Positions 42,898 to 54,589 of a DNA stretch of 64,000 bases are shown one piece after another. The number at the start of each line of letters is the position of its first letter. Within the stretch, counting starts at the first letter, position 1. This DNA comes from Chionoecetes opilio (Eukaryota > Arthropoda > Malacostraca > Decapoda > Majidae). Where the stretch lies: assembly GCA_016584305.1 (NCBI GenBank), contig JACEEZ010020869.1, positions 95,001 through 159,000 on the forward strand, in the 5' to 3' direction. The notes beneath the pieces were generated by a model, which saw nothing but the letters and a program-made list of their open reading frames with translations, searched no databases and was not told the origin of the DNA. The translations under genes were made by a program, and so were the position numbers.

Positions 42898-44665
42898 AGT
42901 GATTCTCAAACTGTGCGCCGTGGAAATCCCCTAGGTGCGCTGCGTAATTTTTCATAGAAATGGGTATTTTGCGCTTTGAGGTAGCAGTTTTTGTTTTTTA
43001 TATTGAAGATGGAAAATCGTAAATGAATGAGTTAATATGTAACTAGGCAGGTAGATGCAAGGTCCTTTAAAAATATTATAAGTACTTTGGGTAGATGGAT
43101 AAAGTAAGAAATAGAGAATAAATAAATAAGTTATTCATGCTTAAAAAAAATACTTCCCGCTTCCACCACAATACATGTTGAACGAGTACTGTACACGTAC
43201 TGTACCAGTCTGAGCCGCAGCCTGCTGGTGTTACTGAGTTACCAACTTACTAGTTTTATCACGCGTTCATGTGAATTGTTTTTAGCGACATATAAAAGGA
43301 AAAAGGATGATGAATAGAAACTGATGCATACGTATATCAGTAGGCTTTATGCAAGTTTGACTGTTTGACGTGATTTACGTGAACCCTGATCGATAAATAA
43401 CATCTATAATTTGGCAACACACGTAGGTAGAGCGCTGGGTAGGCACCTCCCGTGGTCAGTGTAGCCGTGAGCCTCAGTAAGTATCGCTGTTGTGGTGTTA
43501 ATGAGGTCCAAGCTTAAAAAATGGATAAGTACCTCATTAAAAAGCGAAAGTGTACTGAAGGCAATAGCGGTGAAGTCGCAGTTGATCATGAATCAAAACG
43601 TAAATGTGTCGAAGGCACCGAAGGCGAAGTAACAGTAATAACTGTTGAAAGTGAGTCCTCTCATCCAGACCCTAGTGTGGAAAGTGAAGAAAGTGAAGTG
43701 ACAGTTGAAAATGAGCATAGTCGTACAGGTCTGTGCTGGCAAAGTGAAGTGACAGTTGAAAGTGACCGTAGTCGTGCAGGTCCGAGCGGGCAAAGAGAAG
43801 TGACAGATGAAAGTGAGTTTTGTCATCCAGGTCTGAGCGTGGTCAAAACGACGACACGTGCCAGCAAAAGTAACCGCAGCAAGTCATTTCGCCTGTATAA
43901 CGACAGTTATCTTGGACTTGGGTTCACTTGCTGTGACAGTTATCTTGGACTTGGGTTCACTTGCTGTGATGATGAAAATAGTCCAAAGCCAAAATGTGTT
44001 GTTTGCGGCATTGAGCTATCAAATGAATCTATGACTCCTATGAAAATGAAGAGACATTTAACAACAAAACATAGTCACCTTTCTCAGAAGCCTATAGATT
44101 ACTTTAAAAGACTCTTGAAAGATAACAAACAACAAAGGCTTGGGTTTGAGAAAAAGGTGAAGGTGGCAGAAAAGGCACAGAAGGCAAGCTATTTAGTGCC
44201 AGAGCATACAGCAAAACAAATGAAACCCCATTCAATTGCAGAGTCATATTTCCTTCCAGCCTGCTGTGCTGTGGTGAAAACATTGTTTGGGGATGAGGCT
44301 GAAAAGGAAGTGAAAAAAATTCCCCTCTCAGACGACACGATTGGTAGGCAAATCAAGGACATGTTGTCTGATATTGAAAAAAAGTGTGTGTGAACTCGTG
44401 AAAGGTAAAATGTATGCTTTACAAGCGGATGAATCAACAGACATTGGAGGAAAACCTCAGTTATTAGTGTTCATCCGTTATGTTGCTGATAACAAAATAA
44501 CTGAACATTTCTTATGCTGCAAAGAACTGGTGCAAACCACAGGACAGGAGAGGTGCAAACCACAGGACAGGAGACATTTTCTACAGTGACAGAATACTTG
44601 AAAAAAAAGGACTCGTCATTGAAATTATGTGTAGGAATTTGCACAGATGGCTGTCCATCAATCTG
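42898..44665 (+). mobile_element. hAT (Charlie/ZBED-type) element, 3'-truncated
   Basis: It starts with CAGTGATTCTCAAACTGTGC, the typical Charlie-type end (CAGTG-TTCTCAAAC). The transposase gene begins at 43521. The sequence stops at a T-rich junction near 44665, where a different TIR fragment follows, so the right end is lost. Confidence 0.7.
43521..44650 (+). pseudogene. ZBED5-like hAT transposase, N-terminal half
   Basis: The ORF from ATG 43521 (MDKYLIKKRK) to TGA 44391 gives 290 residues. Then a frameshift leads into KMYALQADESTDIGGKPQL (about 44410) and LKLCVGICTDGCPS (about 44640), both typical of the hAT catalytic region. About residues 30-110 are SEVTVESE-like imperfect repeats. A BED zinc finger follows (CVVCGIEL, then HLTTKH). 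Then KASYLVPEHTAKQMKPHSIAE and LPACCAVV, and IPLSDDTIGRQIKDM, as in ZBED5/SCAND3-like proteins. A 33-bp tandem duplication at 43903-43968 repeats DSYLGLGFTCC, and a 22-bp one lies near 44530. The C-terminal dimerisation domain is absent. Not active. Confidence 0.8.
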
Positions 44666-44689
44666 TTTTTTTCTTTTTTTTTCTTAGAA

Positions 44690-44757
44690 ATTTCTTTCCA
44701 AAATCAGGGTGCGTCTTCCAAGATGCAGCGATAAAAGATAAGTTGTAAAATACGGTA
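44690..44757. mobile_element. TIR fragment, CCGTATTTTATGGC family
   Basis: GGTGCGTCTTCCAAGATGCA and GTAAAATACGGTA match the subterminal and terminal parts of the element at 32445-33476. Only one end is present. Confidence 0.7.
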
Positions 44758-45207
44758 CTCATAAATATTTACCGTAACTCGTAAATTATCACCTACATAT
44801 ATATCCAACCACTGTATTTTCACTAAATTTTCACATCATGATATGTACTGGCCGTCTGTCTGCCATATGTACTAACCGTCTGTCTGCCTTGTCGGACCCA
44901 TGCGTGCGTGGTGCTGTCTGGCATCGCCAACCGAGTGAAAGTCGGGATGTCGTACTCACCGCTCATTGCTCTCATGATCTCATCACATAACAAAAACACC
45001 ACAAGTGCCTGGGTTTGTTTTATGGCATAATTTCGTTTGTATACTTGCCCTATTAATTTATTGAGTCAGAAAACATCATATATACTCAATTAATGAAGAT
45101 TTGTATGATGATTGCTATCATAACACCACCTCAGAGGCAGATGTTAGCTGGGCATCGCTGAAACGTCATAAATCTTTGCTTTGATTCCAAAATGACTCTT
45201 AAATAAG
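44758..45207. other. Intergenic, nothing recognised
   Basis: No ORF of note. A short direct repeat of ATGTACTRRCCGTCTGTCTG lies at 44835-44890. Confidence 0.35.
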
Positions 45208-46310
45208 GTTAGGGCTCATGGAATAGATGGGAAGGTTCTTCATTGGATCAGAGCTTGGCTAAGTAATAGGCAACAAAGGGTTACAATTAATGGTTCTAAA
45301 TCTGAATGGGGACTGGTGACAAGTGGAGTTCCACAAGGGTCTGTTTTGGGTCCATTACTATTTTTGATTTACATCAACGACTTGGATAGTGGGATTAGCA
45401 GTGATATCAGCAAGTTTGCTGATGATACTAAGTTAGGTAGGATTATTGGATCACAGTCTGATGTAAACATATTGCAGGGAAACTTATATAAACTTAACGA
45501 GTGGGCAGTCAGATGGCAGATGGAATTTAATATTGATAAATGCAGCGTTATGAATGTTGGTAGAAAAAACCCTGGTAATAGATACACCATAAGCAATGTA
45601 TTACTGAAAAGATCAGAAGGTGAAAAAGATCTTGGAGTGAGGGTGAGCCCAGACCTCCGACCTAGGAAACAATGTATTGAGGTCAGAAATAGAGCTAATA
45701 GAGTATTAGGATTCATTACCAGAAGTGTTAAAAGTAGAAGTGCGGAAGTTATTCTAAAGCTTTATCTGGCTCTAGTCAGGCCTCACCTAGACTATGCGGT
45801 TCAGTTTTGGTCTCCATATTACAGGATGGATATAGCCTTGTTAGAAACAGTGCAGAGAAGGATGACCAAAATGATACAAGGGATGCGTAACTTTAGTTAT
45901 GAGAGGAGATTGAAGTTATTAAAATTACACTCACTCGAGAGATGCAGAGTAAGGGGCGGTCTGATAGAAGTTTTTAAGTGGATAAAGGGATTTAATAAAG
46001 GAGAGGTAGGAAAAGTTCTTACGGCTTTTAACCAGGGTAGAACAAGAAGTAACGGATTCAAGCTGGAAAAGCGTAGATTTAGAAAGGAAATAGGGAAAAA
46101 CTGGTTCACAAATAGGGTGGTGAATGAATGGAATGGTCTCAGTAGACAGGTAGTTAGTGCGGAGTCATTAGGGAGCTTTAAAGAGGAGCTGGATAGGTTC
46201 ATGGATGGGGATGAAAGGTGGATGTAGGTAATGTTAGGTGACAGGAACTACCACGTGTAGGCCTCGCGGCCTCTTGTAGCTTCCTTATTTTCTTATGTTC
46301 TTATGTTCTT
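45208..46310 (+). mobile_element. CR1-like LINE 3' half
   Basis: RT to 3' end. The open frame 45316-46227 is uninterrupted. The tail at 46245-46310 reads AGGAACTACC, CTCGCGGCCTCTTGTAGCTTC and repeated TTCTTATG 8-mers, the hallmark of CR1-type 3' ends. The 5' end is truncated at about 45208. A tail copy sits at 17588-17665. Confidence 0.85.
45316..46227 (+). pseudogene. CR1-like reverse transcriptase, open C-terminal half
   Basis: 303 codons without a stop. SGVPQGSVLGPLLFLIYIND and SKFADDTKL (FADD catalytic box) lie near the start. WQMEFNIDKCSVMNVG, VRVSPDLRPRKQCIEV, LALVRPHLDYAVQFWSPYY, LETVQRRMTKMIQGM and NGLSRQVVSAESLGSFK follow. The first catalytic Asp region is only partly present upstream (WIRAWLSNRQQRVTING in the same frame from about 45245). 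Being this intact, it is one of the youngest insertions here, but the missing 5' part makes it non-autonomous. Confidence 0.85.
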
Positions 46311-46332
46311 AAAACATATGGTGGAAGTTGTT

Positions 46333-47533
46333 AAGGGGATCGTCCGTGGGTATTTTATTTATTGGCAGATTTTGATTATTTTATTATATGTTATGCATAC
46401 CTAGAGTATAATAATAATCGCTAAGTTTCAGGTCATTCGACTCAGAATTTTTAAATTTATTTTATATTTTATTTAGTCCATATCTATGTCCATATTTTGA
46501 AGTGTTATTTTTTACCAATTTTGATGTAAAAAATCTCAAATGTAGTTTATACAATTACTAAAAAGATAGCTAAGATATAATTTTAAATTTCTTTTTCGTT
46601 TTAGTGGGATACTTTTTATTTTTAGTTTGCCTTGTCTAGAAAAAAATTCAATATATAAGATAAATGTCCTACAACAATTTGTTTTAATCTTGGCCAATAC
46701 ATCGCATTTTCTTTTTTGTTTCAAATGATTTATAGCCCATTGAAATCCTCCAAATAGTGACGGGAGAAATTACGAGAAATATCAGAACTTTAACGGTTTT
46801 GAGATATTGGCCTTTAAATATTTTTTTTCTTTTCATTAACTCTGCCCTCATATGAGGAGCCCCAACATGTAGGTATTTATTATGCAGCAATCTTGATACA
46901 TTCTATGGCATCCACATGGCATTCTAAAGTCTATAAATTGCATCGTGTACCCGGTTTCCCCTATTGAAAGGTATTATTTGCCCAAACGCAAAAGTATCAT
47001 TAACACCACTTCTCTCATTTTTGCCAGGTTTTCATATCTTAGAAACTTCTGGGTACATAAATTTCCCCATGATGCCCTGAGTAAAGTACAGGAAGGTATG
47101 TAAGAGCTAAGTACAAAAAAAAAAGAAAAAAAAAGTAACAACCACCAAAAGCATAAAAAAAAGCAACAAGCAGTTCCACTCTCTTGTTTTGCTGCGAATG
47201 CTGAGGCTTCCACTCAGCTCATACTATTTATATACCTCTCAGGAGAGTTGCCAGGTAGTCTAGATACCAGTGAATGCCATGGGAGCAATTTTCCTCATTT
47301 GTAGTAAAACTAAAGTCCCTGCGTGGACTAAAATGCACGAACTGCGCTATACAGAGCATATCGGGGGGCTCAGAAGAAGTGCTATACCTCATTTATTTTT
47401 TTGTGAATTTTGCTGTCACATTTCTTCATACACAAGAGGAAAGGTGCTAGAGCCTGGGCATTTTTTCACTGAATATTTCAATATGTGAAAAAAAATCCAA
47501 AAATTCGTGGCGGGGATTGTTGATGATCCCCTT
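46333..47533. mobile_element. Possible TTAA-type element (GGGGATC ends)
   Basis: The left edge TTAAGGGGATCGTC and the right edge GATGATCCCCTTA are inverted. The left is preceded by TTAA-like text and the right shows TTAG, so the duplication is imperfect. The interior is AT-rich with no clear transposase. A similar right edge occurs near 37625. Confidence 0.4.
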
Positions 47534-47880
47534 AGGCTAGCAACCTAGTTTGTACACCGCTTTGACTCCCACCCCAGGGGCCAGATGAAAGACACAGTGC
47601 TAGGATTCATATAGGGGGGGACCAGAAAAACTTAGGTAAGAAGAGTTGGGATGAACATGTTTGCTTGCTGTGGCAACTGAGGAGGTATTTATGCAAAATG
47701 TAGACAGACAGATAGACCTGCTATTCCCCAAAGCAAGGAGGAGGAGGAGGAGGAAGGAAAGGAGGCCTCGCCAAGTGTGGTGTGAGTGAGGCAGGAAGCA
47801 GTGTGTGGGCCCCACAGGCAGGAGCAGTATGTCCAGGCAGCTTGTGGCTCTCTTTGTTCTGACTGTCATCACTGTTGCAG

Positions 47881-48630
47881 GTACTGAGGTCACAGTTCAA
47901 GCTGGCTGCTCCCCCCGGCCTGCTCCGGCATCGTCGAGGGTTCCCGCAGGACTGGGCATCGACTATTGCTGCGGTGGAGGCTGTGGGGCCGTGCAGCAGC
48001 ATGAGTGGCCGGAAGCGGCAGGATCAGTCTGCTTCAGGTGTAGGGAGGAACAGGTGTGATGGCAAGAATCACCTGGAGGTAGGTAGCTCCGGCCACAAGG
48101 CAAAGAGTGAACTGATGTGCCACCAGTATGGCAAAATATTTAAATACAAGAGTCATCTTGAGAGACATTCAGTTACACACAGTGGTGTCAAGAATTTTGA
48201 ATGTCCAGAGTGTGGGAAAAGATTTACTAGAAAGGGTAGCTTCACTCTACACATCCTGACACACAGTGGTGTTAAGAAGTATGAATGTCTAGAATGTGGG
48301 AAAAAATTTACTGAAAAGGGTACCCTAGCCTCACCAAACACCGTGATACACCATGGTGTAAAGAATTATGAATGTCTAGAGTGTGGGAAAAGGTTCACTC
48401 AAAAGGGTCCACTCACCAAACACACCCTGAATCACAGTGGTGTAAAGAAATATAAATGTCGAGTTGAAAAACATTTGCTAGAAATGATGTCTTCACAACA
48501 ATTGTATTTGGAATGTAAGGGTATGGGGAAGGGGAGGGTTGGCAGGGTGGGAGGTGTAAGGGCTGGGACCACCCATTTTATGACGTGGACCAATGAAAAT
48601 AATTCAAAATATAGACTGGAATATTGTTGA
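47881..48630 (+). pseudogene. C2H2 zinc-finger gene exon, degenerate paralogue
   Basis: Starts after a likely splice acceptor (CACTGTTGCAG, ending 47880). The N-terminal linker (QFKLAAPPGLLRHRRGFPQD) aligns with EFRSAPTPELLPAS at 37.7 kb, so the two loci are paralogues. The first finger (MCHQYGKIF..HSVTH) lacks a Cys. FECPECGKRF..HILTH and YECLECGKRF..HTLNH are complete. YECLECGKKF..NTVIHH has an altered spacing. The fifth breaks at its second Cys by a small deletion near 48460, after which the frame reads nonsense to a TGA at 48628. Linkers are SGVKNFEC-like. Probably not functional, unless an alternative splice removes the last part. Confidence 0.7.
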
Positions 48631-48639
48631 AGCATTTCC

Positions 48640-48974
48640 ATGTGAGCGGGAGATTCAAATCTGACTGAGTCTCGCTGTGAGCATTTAGTAGCGGGCAGAG
48701 GTCCCGCGCGGTATCGCTGTGAGCACATAATAATGACGGAGTTAATGTAATGCACAATAGCATTTTTCCCTCCTCTCTACTTCTCACCTCATGCATCAAC
48801 TTTCTCCTAGTTTAACACAAACAACCCTCCAGTAGTATTATATTTCAGTTGACAGTTTACTATTTACTTATATTTAACATACTACAATATAACCTCTTAA
48901 AGTTGGAACAAGAGGAGCTCTACTCCCTTCCGACTTACCGGAAATAATTCCCCCCCTCCCCCCCACGTACAATA
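48640..48974. other. Intergenic, nothing recognised
   Basis: A short GTATCGCTGTGAGCA / CTCGCTGTGAGCA repeat at 48670-48725; no gene. Confidence 0.3.
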
Positions 48975-49849
48975 CACTAGGGTCCCACATAGAACGAGAA
49001 ATTGGTCGATAAACGAGATCGTTCTATGTGAATTCACTATGTGAAACACATAACCTATGGGAAAAATTGATATTGGTCGATTGGTCCTCCCTTCCATACC
49101 CGTACATTTATACTCATCTACACCCATGCATGCCAAAACATATATAAATGATAAGTTATGCCATAGACCACTGTATACCTGGACTGCACACACGACAATG
49201 TTTTGAATTGCGGGGCTGCATAGGGGTCTGCGGGGCGCCCGACAAAGAGATATAGTGGTCTACGGACTATCATATAGACTGGTTTATCAGTATATATGAT
49301 ATACTGTAATCTTCGTAAATGTTTGTTCTATAATATTATCAAATAAAAAACAGTAAAACACGCTAAAGAAATACCATTACGAGACTATAAATATGCATGA
49401 ACTTACATTCACTTAACTCTTCGCCATTTAAAACTTTGTGAGTCAAGTTTTATCATGAAGGGTATCAATAGAAGCGCAATTTTATTAGCTTTCCATTGCT
49501 ATATTTCGTTATCTGATAAATTAATTAGAACCATGCATAAATTAGCGTTAAATAAATAAATAAAATCGTCAATCGGGTAATTTTCCCGATTGATGAGGTT
49601 ATTTATTTAGTTAACGCTAATTTATACATGGTGCTAATTCATTTATCAGAAAACGAAATATATAAGTAAATAAATAACATCATCAATCGGGAAAATTACC
49701 TGATTGATGATTTTTTTTATTTATTTAACGCTAATTTATGCATGGTTCTAATTAATTTATCAGATAACGAAATATGGAATAATATCCTAGGTCGTTCGTT
49801 CTATAAAGGAAACGTTCTATACGAACACGTTCTATGTGAGACCCTAGTG
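48975..49849. mobile_element. CACTAGGGTCCC element, copy 1, with inner foldback
   Basis: The ends CACTAGGGTCCCACATAGAA and TTCTATGTGAGACCCTAGTG are TA-flanked (48973-48974, 49850-49851). TA flanks suggest a mariner/pogo relation; the CACTA start alone would suggest EnSpm, so the class is left open. The middle (49260-49790) is a three-part inverted repeat built of AACGCTAATTTATGCATGGT, ATTTCGTT(A/T)TCTGATAAAT and TCAATCGGG blocks, related to the foldback at 56368-57534. Confidence 0.75.
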
Positions 49850-51249
49850 TAAATGCACAAAAAATACAATAAATATACTTGAATAAAAAATAAAATTAAT
49901 AAAACACCAAAAACCAACACTCACTTGTTTTGATTCAGCAGTTGAGTCTTGTCAGCAGAGGGAGGCTTTGTATATACACTATTTTTCAACCACTACTCTG
50001 AATCACTATACCCGCACCCTGCCTAGTAAACGATACTAAACGCTTCACAATATGTACACATTGCTACCAAGATAGCAGCTGCCGAAATTTATTTATGTGT
50101 TCATTCTTATTGTCGCAGAATAACTTGTTGATGACCATGTATTTGATGCAGCATAAGTTATAGGAGCAGAAAATGAAATATTAAGGAGGCAAGAAGAGGA
50201 GAGACTTTTTTTGCCCTTTGTTTACATAATAACCTTAATCGTGGCACAAGCTGGCAACTCAGTGGCAATCCATCTCTCCGGGCCGTAGTGCGGGGGTAGT
50301 GTGCACTAGTGAGGCCTCTGCGCTAGAAAAAGTAGGCATACAGTATGATTGCAGCAGTTGGTCACCGTGCGCCTCCGTGCCCACACGTGCCCACACGTGC
50401 GCATTGCACTACTGAACGCAGCCCCAGCCTCTTGTGGCCATATTTTCTCGGTAGACATTGCTGTTAGCACATGCCGATGGTGAAGCCTGTGCTGCAAATA
50501 CTGACGTAGTGCTTCCACATAATTTGCCATAACATTAGACCCTCAGCCTGATAGAGCTCATCAGACAAGGGAAGGTGATTATATGCATTTCTGTAAGACC
50601 ATACACATCCATGATAATAAACCTAGCTATAGATATACACAGTAGTACAGTAAAGCAGCTACACTCAACTCTCATAGCCAAACTGTGCGCTGTATATTCA
50701 ACTCAAATATTTGCTACAATCACGTCATAACCACGTACAGTTTGTGTTAAACTGTAGTGCGGTGTAGTGTAGTGTAGTATCAAAATATTGTTATTCTCAA
50801 CTCAAAACAGTTACATTTTTGTCAAGAATATTCTATCGTAAAATTATCATAAATGAGGTCTGCTGCCTCATGTCCTATAATGCTGACATGGCTGGGGGAT
50901 TCAGTTTTGAGTGAATATTACTGTTCTGACTATGTACAGTGTTTGCCTATGTCAGGATACTAGTGATTAGATTGCTATTATCAGTTGGGTGTTCATTTTT
51001 TATGGGTTGTATGGTAGTCAGGGGGTCTGTGTGTGTTATCACTTGTCCTCTGTAGTGACTGCTCAAGGCTTCATGATATATCTCGGTAATCCAAGTCTGT
51101 TTATTGTGCAGGAGTACAGAGGTGCTTCCCGTTGCCTGGCAGGTCCTGTCTCACCTCCACTGTAATATATCCCTTCTTCTTTCTGTTTAACGTCAGATTT
51201 TTCCATAATATCTTATGAGGTTAGATGGCCGATGATACGCTTCCAACTA
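49850..51249. other. Intergenic with an unassigned minus-strand ORF
   Basis: A 74-residue minus-strand ORF at 50306-50530 (MANYVEALRQYLQHRLHHRH) has a coding look but no recognised domain; it may be a transposon relic. CCACACGTGCCCACACGTGC is a short direct repeat at 50380-50400. Otherwise AT-rich and silent. Confidence 0.3.
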
Positions 51250-52944
51250 CACTAGGGTCCCACATAGAACGAGAAATTGGTCGATAAACGAGGTTGTTCT
51301 ATGTGAATTCGCTTTATGTGAAACATAACCTATAGGAAAAATTGATATTGGTAGATCGGTTCTCCCGTCCGTACCCATACATTTATACTCATTCACACCC
51401 ATGCATACCAAAGCATATATATAAATGATAAGTTATGCATAGAAATGATGAAATAGGGATTATGTACAGGGGGCGAGGGGTTCCGTGCCATAAGCCTGGC
51501 TTGACTCTCGCTAGCGTGTCTCGCCAGAACGCCCCGGCTGGTCGTGCTTGCCCGCTCACAGCTGATAATTTGTAAACAAAACCACAACGTGTGGTTGTGG
51601 TGTATACACTAGGGTCCCACATAAAACGAGAAATTGGTCGATAAACAAGGTCGTTCTATGTGAATTCGTTCTATGTGAAACACATAACCTATGGGAAAAA
51701 TTGATATTAGTCGATCGGGCGGGAGATATGTAAATGATAAGTTATGCATAGAAATTATGAAATAGGCATATTGTTGCTTACCTTAAATCTAATAGGGATT
51801 ATGTACCGGGGGCGAGGGGTTCCGTGGCATCTTGATGGAGGTCACTCATCTTCACATCTGTCGGAGCTCGCACGCTTACAGCTGATAATTTGTAAACAAA
51901 CCCACAACAATGAAAGTGTACCGTCGAATGAAAGCCATCAATAAATCACGATAGCTGACGATATTGTGAATGGATCACAACATATATCCTTTACATGAAT
52001 GTTTTTTTGGTAATAATGGACAAGAACTGCGCGGTCGCTACCGCCCTTCCCCACCTCACGCCACCTTCACCCCACCTCCGTGGCGATACGCCGCCGCCGT
52101 GTCCCTCCTCACCACATGCTCGGGACACAACCTTCATTCTGTACGATATTTCTGCGCTATATATGAGAACACCTCGGAATTGCCCTACTTTGATGGCGGA
52201 ATCGTTCTATATGATCACATTCGTTCCTACCTAAAATTTTGGAATTTTATTTATTAAAAAAAAAAAAAAAAAAAAAATAATTATTTTAATATTTTAGGTC
52301 CTTCGTTCTATAGGGGAAACACACTCTGCGAACACGTTTTATGCGGGATCCTAGTGTACAATGAAAGTATACCGTCGAATGAAAGCCATCAATAAATCAC
52401 GATAACTGACGATATTATGAATGGATCACAACATATATCCTTCACATGAATGGTTTTTTTGTAATAATGGACGAGAACTGCGCAGTCGCTACTGCCATTA
52501 CATCGGTCGGGGCTCGCCCGCTCACAGCTGATAAGCTGTAAACAAAACCACAACGACGAAAGTGTACCCTCGAATGAAAGCCATCAATAAATTTCGATAA
52601 CTGACGATATTGTGCATGGATCACAACATAATTATATCCTTCACATGAATGTGTTTTTTTGGTAATAATGGACGAGAACTGTGCGGTCGCTACCACCGTT
52701 CCGGCACCCTCACCCCACCTCAGTGATGACACGCCGCAGCCGTGCCCCAACTCACCCCATGCCAGGGACACACAACCTTCGTTCTGTACGATATTTCGGC
52801 GCTCTATATGAGAACTCCTCGGATTTGCCCTACTTTGATGGCGGAATCGTTCTATATGATCACATTCGTTCCTGATGAAATTTTTGGAATAATATTTAAG
52901 GTCGTTCGTTCTATAAGGGAAACGTTCTATGCGGGACCTTAGTT
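51250..52944. mobile_element. CACTAGGGTCCC element, copy 2, hosting copy 3
   Basis: The left end CACTAGGGTCCCACATAGAA is at 51250. A degraded right end (TTCTATGCGGGACCTTAGT) is near 52944. It encloses a complete member of the same family at 51607-52356. Dispersed blocks inside include GTGTACC(G/C)TCGAATGAAAG three times and TAATAATGGAC(A/G)AGAACTG three times. Confidence 0.65.
51607..52356. mobile_element. CACTAGGGTCCC element, copy 3 (nested)
   Basis: The ends CACTAGGGTCCCACATAAAA and GTTTTATGCGGGATCCTAGTG are flanked by TA. 750 bp. The interior has TTCTGTACGATATTTCTGCG and a T/A tract at 52258-52280. Confidence 0.75.
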
Positions 52945-53267
52945 TATATCTATCCATTGCCTCTATTTCTTTAATGCTCAATGCTGCATAACAGTACAAT
53001 ACCATATATGAGGCGATTAGTTCAGAAAGTCGATAAACGCCACTGCGGCCAGAATTGAGTTAGGCATACCACTGAATTCCCCAACCATCCCTCTATCTGA
53101 ATAGCACAAAGAGACACTATTGTGGAAATGTTTAGGTGGTCGAAATTCCCATTATCTACAAGTAACTTTTAGCTGTGTTGCTGGGTGAGGAAAGGGTGGC
53201 ACGTTCTGTAAGTAGGAAGTAGATGAGCGGCACTCTACGTATCTTTAAATAAGGTCGCCGCGCAGAG

Positions 53268-53314
53268 CCAATCACGTTATCCTACAGAATGCGTCTGGCC
53301 GATCATCAGCCAAT
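53268..53314 (+). promoter_or_regulatory. CCAAT-box pair upstream of the 53455 ORF
   Basis: GAGCCAATCACG and CAGCCAATCACAGCGCGCG place CCAAT at 53268-53272 and 53310-53314, about 185 and 140 bases before the ATG at 53455. The block is GC-rich relative to its neighbours. No TATA box in the usual place. Confidence 0.4.
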
Positions 53315-53454
53315 CACAGCGCGCGTAGCAACACTCCAGTAGACGCCACGGTGTGCCTCCAAGTCCCACCCTCCGAGACCATGTAGCACGTGTGCATTGG
53401 ATTATCCTTCCAATTTCGTGCCTTTATCATTGGCGTACAGTGTTGTGTGCTACC

Positions 53455-53889
53455 ATGAGTGATAGCGATAGTGTTATCAACCAGCCTAGCACATCATCTG
53501 GCATACCAAAGAAGTGCAACCCACAACATTGGTAGAAAAATGTGGTCAAGAAACAAAGAAATTTGGGGCAAGATTATACCAGTCTTCATTCCGGTAATAT
53601 TGTGAAGGCAAGATCTGTAGGCTCACCGTGCAGTGATGGGTTTTTCGATAAAATTCCTGCCCTACTGTGTGAGTCTGTGTTTGGGAAGTTTTGGGAACTA
53701 GGTGACTATGCATTGCAAAACGCCTACATCACAAAACACGTTTGCATTCTTCCTACCTATATTCTGTTTTATCCTATTACCTTCCTATCTTTGATTTGTT
53801 TTTTATGTTGGCCGTTACCTCCAACAATCGTTAGCAATTTGCCGTCATTTTCATTGCATTGTGGAAAATATTTTATTTATTATGAGTAA
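53455..53889 (+). pseudogene. Transposon-encoded ORF of unknown function, broken
   Basis: From ATG 53455 (MSDSDSVINQPSTSSG) with a TAG at 53533 directly after a Trp codon. In the same frame the text goes on: KKQRNLGQDYTSLHSGNIVK, ARSVGSPCSDGFFDKIPALL, FGKFWELGDYALQNAYI. This basic start, then an S-G-K/N-I-V-x-A-R, then P-C-x-D-G-C/F-F-x-K, then F-W-x-L-G-D-Y-x-x-Q-N-A-Y pattern resembles the N-terminus of uncharacterised arthropod proteins that I associate with transposons (recalled, unverified). After KHV (about 53740) the text becomes hydrophobic and unrelated, so an intron or truncation begins there. No catalytic domain is visible. Confidence 0.5.
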
Positions 53890-54245
53890 TTTTATGAGGT
53901 CTAGGGAGTGGGATGAAATTCAAAATGGAGCCACAGTAAATGCTTATTCATTCCATATGCCGATAATGTTTATTATTTTTATTGGTATCAGTCACTGATC
54001 TATATAACATGGATCGCGGAAGCCTGGCTCAGCACTGGTTCCAACTGTCCGCCATCTTGCCGTAACCAAAACAAAGCCTTGTTTCTGTGGCTCGTGTTGC
54101 GGTCTGGCTGTGTAATCGCCTCGTCATGCCAAGCTGTGCTTGCTGTCTGGCTGTGTTATCGCCTCGTCATGCCAAGCTGTGCTGCTATGTCCTGTACAAA
54201 CAGACCAGGACCTGGAAGTGGCAAATCTTTCCACCTGTGAGTAAC

Positions 54246-54428
54246 ACCACACACACACACACGCACCCACCACACACACACACACACACCCACCCACACC
54301 CACACCACCCACACACCCACCACACACCCCACCCACACCCACACCCACACACACCCAGACACCCACACACACCCAGACACCCACACACACACACACATCA
54401 CACCCACACCCACACCCACACCCACTCC
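54246..54428. repeat. (CACACCC)n-type microsatellite
   Basis: Mixed CACACA and CCCACACC units. Cys/Gly/Val- and Thr/His-rich ORFs on it are artefacts. Confidence 0.95.
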
Positions 54429-54589
54429 CCACCCAGCCCATCCACTCTTAATCCATCTACCCACTCCAGTCATCCAACTACTAGTTTAAAAAAAATAAAG
54501 GTGGATATGGTATACTTTTTTTTATATAAATAGATATAGATATAAGTATATTTTTTTATACTTGTTAACAATTAGTGGGGAACGGAAGC

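Noticed and set aside
47828..48059. ORF starting MSRQLVALFVLTVITVAG, resembling a signal peptide with Cys-rich tail
   Set aside because: It spans a likely intron end (TTGCAG at 47880), and the paralogous zinc-finger locus supports a different frame beyond it.
48975..49849. Assignment to CACTA/EnSpm from the CACTA start
   Set aside because: All three copies are flanked by TA and share pogo/mariner-like layout; the class is left open.
54087..54533. ORFs rich in His/Thr or Cys/Gly/Val
   Set aside because: Read-through of the CACACCC microsatellite.
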